Shown piece by piece: positions 4,701 through 6,234 of a stretch of DNA of 6,234 bases. The stretch is from the NCBI GenBank assembly GCA_041487355.1, contig JBGPND010000269.1, positions 1 to 6,234 of the forward strand, read 5' to 3'. The first letter of the stretch is position 1. Every line of letters starts with the position of its first letter. The position numbers and the translations under genes were made by a program. The notes under the pieces were generated by a model. It had not been told where the DNA came from. It worked only from the letters and a program-made list of their open reading frames with translations, and searched no databases. This DNA is from JAMXLO01 sp041487355. GTDB lineage: Bacteria; Pseudomonadota; Alphaproteobacteria; Acetobacterales; Acetobacteraceae.

Positions 4701-5518
4701 ATGCGGCCATACAGCCGTGCGGCGATGGCCACCAGAACGGCGAACACCACGGTCAGCACCGCATAGTCGGTGACAAGCCCGAACACGCTGGCGCCGCCAC
4801 GGATCATCAGCGCACGCAGTCCGTCGACCTCATAGGTGAGCGGATTGGCGCGTGCGATCGCGCGCAGCCAGGGCGGCATGATGTCCACCGGATAGATCGC
4901 GTTGGAAGCAAAGAATATCGGCATGGTGACCACCTGGCCGATTCCCATGAACCGCTCGCGCGTTTTCACCAGACAGGCGACGATGAGCGAGAAAGTGGCA
5001 AACAACCCCGCGCCAAGCAGGATCAGCAGCACCATGCCGACGAGATGCCTGACATCGAGGCTCACCGCGACATGCAGCAGGTCGGCGAGAACGTAGACCA
5101 CGATGGCCTGCGACAGCCCCCGCACGCCCGCCGAAACCGCCTTGCCAAGCACCAGAGCCGAACGTGGCGCCGGGCTGACCAGATAGCGGTGCAGGATGCC
5201 GAGATCGCGCTCCCAGATCGCCGCGATGCCATAGAAGATCGCCACGAACAGCACGCTCTGCGACAGCACGCCGGCAGCCAGGAAGTCGAGATAGCGCAGG
5301 TTGCCGCTGGGCAGCCCGCGGACCTGCGCCATGACCTCCCCGAACAGGACGAGCCACAGCACCGGCTGGATGGCGCGGGTGACCAGCTCAAACGGATCGT
5401 GGCGCAGCTTCTGCACCTCGGCCGCGGCGACGGCGAAGACCTGCCGCAGATAGGCCGACGCCCCCGCCGACGTAGCATCAGGCGTGGGTGCGGGCAGCGC
5501 GGCGTGACTGGCGGACAT
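4691..5518 (-). CDS. ABC-2 type transporter permease (DrrB/NodJ-like)
   Basis: This is a full-length six-helix ABC-2 membrane subunit of 275 aa. Hydrophobic segments lie at about 50-66, 80-101, 122-150, 158-183, 193-212 and 248-269. Family features are RDLGILHRYLVSPAPRSALV (104-123) in the cytoplasmic loop and FFASNAIYPVDIMPPWL (202-218), followed by RANPLTYEVDGLR (223-235) before the last helix. The ATG at 5518 lies 41 nt inside the ATPase frame, with a weak AGG 8 nt upstream, suggesting coupled translation. The first 20 residues are Ala/Pro/Ser-rich and probably cytoplasmic. The substrate is unknown; relatives export drugs, lipo-oligosaccharides or polysaccharides. The gene ends exactly in the target-site duplication of the adjacent MITE. 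Confidence 0.94.
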   Translation of the reverse strand: MSASHAALPAPTPDATSAGASAYLRQVFAVAAAEVQKLRHDPFELVTRAIQPVLWLVLFGEVMAQVRGLPSGNLRYLDFLAAGVLSQSVLFVAIFYGIAAIWERDLGILHRYLVSPAPRSALVLGKAVSAGVRGLSQAIVVYVLADLLHVAVSLDVRHLVGMVLLILLGAGLFATFSLIVACLVKTRERFMGIGQVVTMPIFFASNAIYPVDIMPPWLRAIARANPLTYEVDGLRALMIRGGASVFGLVTDYAVLTVVFAVLVAIAARLYGRMGS

Positions 5519-6234
5519 CGCGATAGCCTGCGGCTTCCTCGGTCTCGGCGCCGCCGGCGAGGGCGGCGAACACGTCGTCCAGCGTCGCGTGCGGTCCGAC
5601 GCGGGTCTTCAGCTCCGCCGGCGTGCCGACGGCGACCAGGCGCCCGCGACTCAGCACCGCGAGCCGGTCGCACAGCACGTCGATCTCCTCCATGTAGTGG
5701 CTGGTCACCAGGATCGTGGTTCCGAAGCTGCGCCGCAGCTCGCTCACGTGGTCGAGCACGGTATGGCGCGCGACCGGATCGAGACCGACCGTCGGTTCGT
5801 CCATGAACATCACGGCGGGCCGGTGCAACATGCTCTGGGCAATCTCCAGCCGGCGGATCATGCCGCCGGAGAAGCCGCCGACCAGATGATGGGCGAACGG
5901 GCCGAGTTCCATCACATCGAGCGCCTGCGTGATCCGCTTGCGCACCTCGCGGTGTGGGATGCCGTAGAGCCGGGCCGAGAGCAGCAGGTTCTCCCAGGCG
6001 GTCAGCGCGCGGTCGGTGGAGAGGAGCTGCGGCACGTAGCCGATGTGGCGGCGGACCTCGCCCGACTGGCGCACGACGTCGAAGCCAGCCACACGGGCTT
6101 GCCCGCTGGTCAGCGGCAGCAGGGTGGTCAGCACACGGATCACCGTGCTCTTGCCCGCGCCGTTCGCGCCGATCAGGCCGAACACCTCGCCTCGCGCCAC
6201 CTCGAAGGTGACGTGATCGACCGCGACGAAGTCA
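5478..6234 (-). CDS. ABC-2 transporter ATPase (DrrA/CcmA-like), 5' end outside the window
   Basis: The frame stays open to the right edge. A GTG at 6200 is merely an internal Val: upstream residues DFVAVDHVTFE fit the beta-strand that normally precedes Walker A in this family, so the true start is beyond base 6234. Counting from that Val as 1: Walker A GANGAGKST (11-19), Q-loop VPQ (56-58), signature FSGGM..RLEIA (110-121, the DrrA-style variant of LSGGQ), Walker B VMFMDEP (130-136), D-loop GLD (139-141), switch His in TSHYMEE (H168), and the C-terminal DrrA motif TLDDVFAALAG (206-216). A basic and acidic tail of about 24 residues follows and overlaps the permease start by 41 bp. The ATPase is catalytically complete and pairs with the adjacent permease. 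Confidence 0.95.
   Translation of the reverse strand, partial: DFVAVDHVTFEVARGEVFGLIGANGAGKSTVIRVLTTLLPLTSGQARVAGFDVVRQSGEVRRHIGYVPQLLSTDRALTAWENLLLSARLYGIPHREVRKRITQALDVMELGPFAHHLVGGFSGGMIRRLEIAQSMLHRPAVMFMDEPTVGLDPVARHTVLDHVSELRRSFGTTILVTSHYMEEIDVLCDRLAVLSRGRLVAVGTPAELKTRVGPHATLDDVFAALAGGAETEEAAGYRDVRQSRRAARTHA

Noticed and set aside
6198..6200. GTG as the start of the ABC-2 ATPase
   Set aside because: The frame continues upstream with residues that match the conserved strand before Walker A, so the gene is truncated by the window edge.

Overview
The window is strongly GC-rich. Its genes are all on the minus strand, with GTG as well as ATG starts, and its intergenic DNA carries palindromic repeats of kinds common in Alphaproteobacteria (ATGGCCGGG..CCCGGCCAT; CCCCCGCGAAAGCGGGGG; GGCGGGTTA..TAACCCGCC). 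I infer an alphaproteobacterium, possibly of the Rhodospirillales/Acetobacterales type. The family-level placement is a guess.

Right to centre (6234 down to 4691): an ABC-2 exporter pair resembling DrrA/DrrB or NodI/NodJ. The ATPase runs off the right edge of the window, and its reading frame overlaps the permease by 41 bp. Centre to left (4382 down to 1010): a three-gene tripartite-type exporter, consisting of a MacA-like periplasmic adaptor, a MacB-type ATPase and a MacB/FtsX-type permease. The ATPase and permease, which are fused in E. coli MacB, are separate genes here. The three genes are tightly coupled: a 2-nt gap, then a 4-nt ATGA overlap. No outer-membrane factor is present in the window.

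The 308 bp between the two modules are the richest part. A 204-bp element (4487-4690) has perfect 17-bp terminal inverted repeats and a perfect flanking 10-bp duplication, which makes it a miniature transposable element. It landed on the stop codon of the ABC-2 permease, and the duplication restored that stop. Removing the element and one duplicate leaves only 94 nt between the modules. Those 94 nt contain an FNR/FixK-like box, a matching -10 hexamer at the exact class II spacing, and two further dyads, one of which covers the adaptor's ribosome binding site. Oxygen- or redox-responsive control of the MacAB-like pump is therefore a testable hypothesis.

Left part (905 down to 1): a 74-residue small protein of unknown function, then a 126-residue ORF in which the N-terminal extension of a long-form pyruvate kinase is fused in frame to that family's C-terminal tail. 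The whole catalytic barrel is missing. Its stop codon abuts an intergenic palindrome. The first 100 bp hold an 81-bp nested palindrome made of two inverted REP-like units. I saw no tRNA, rRNA or CRISPR.
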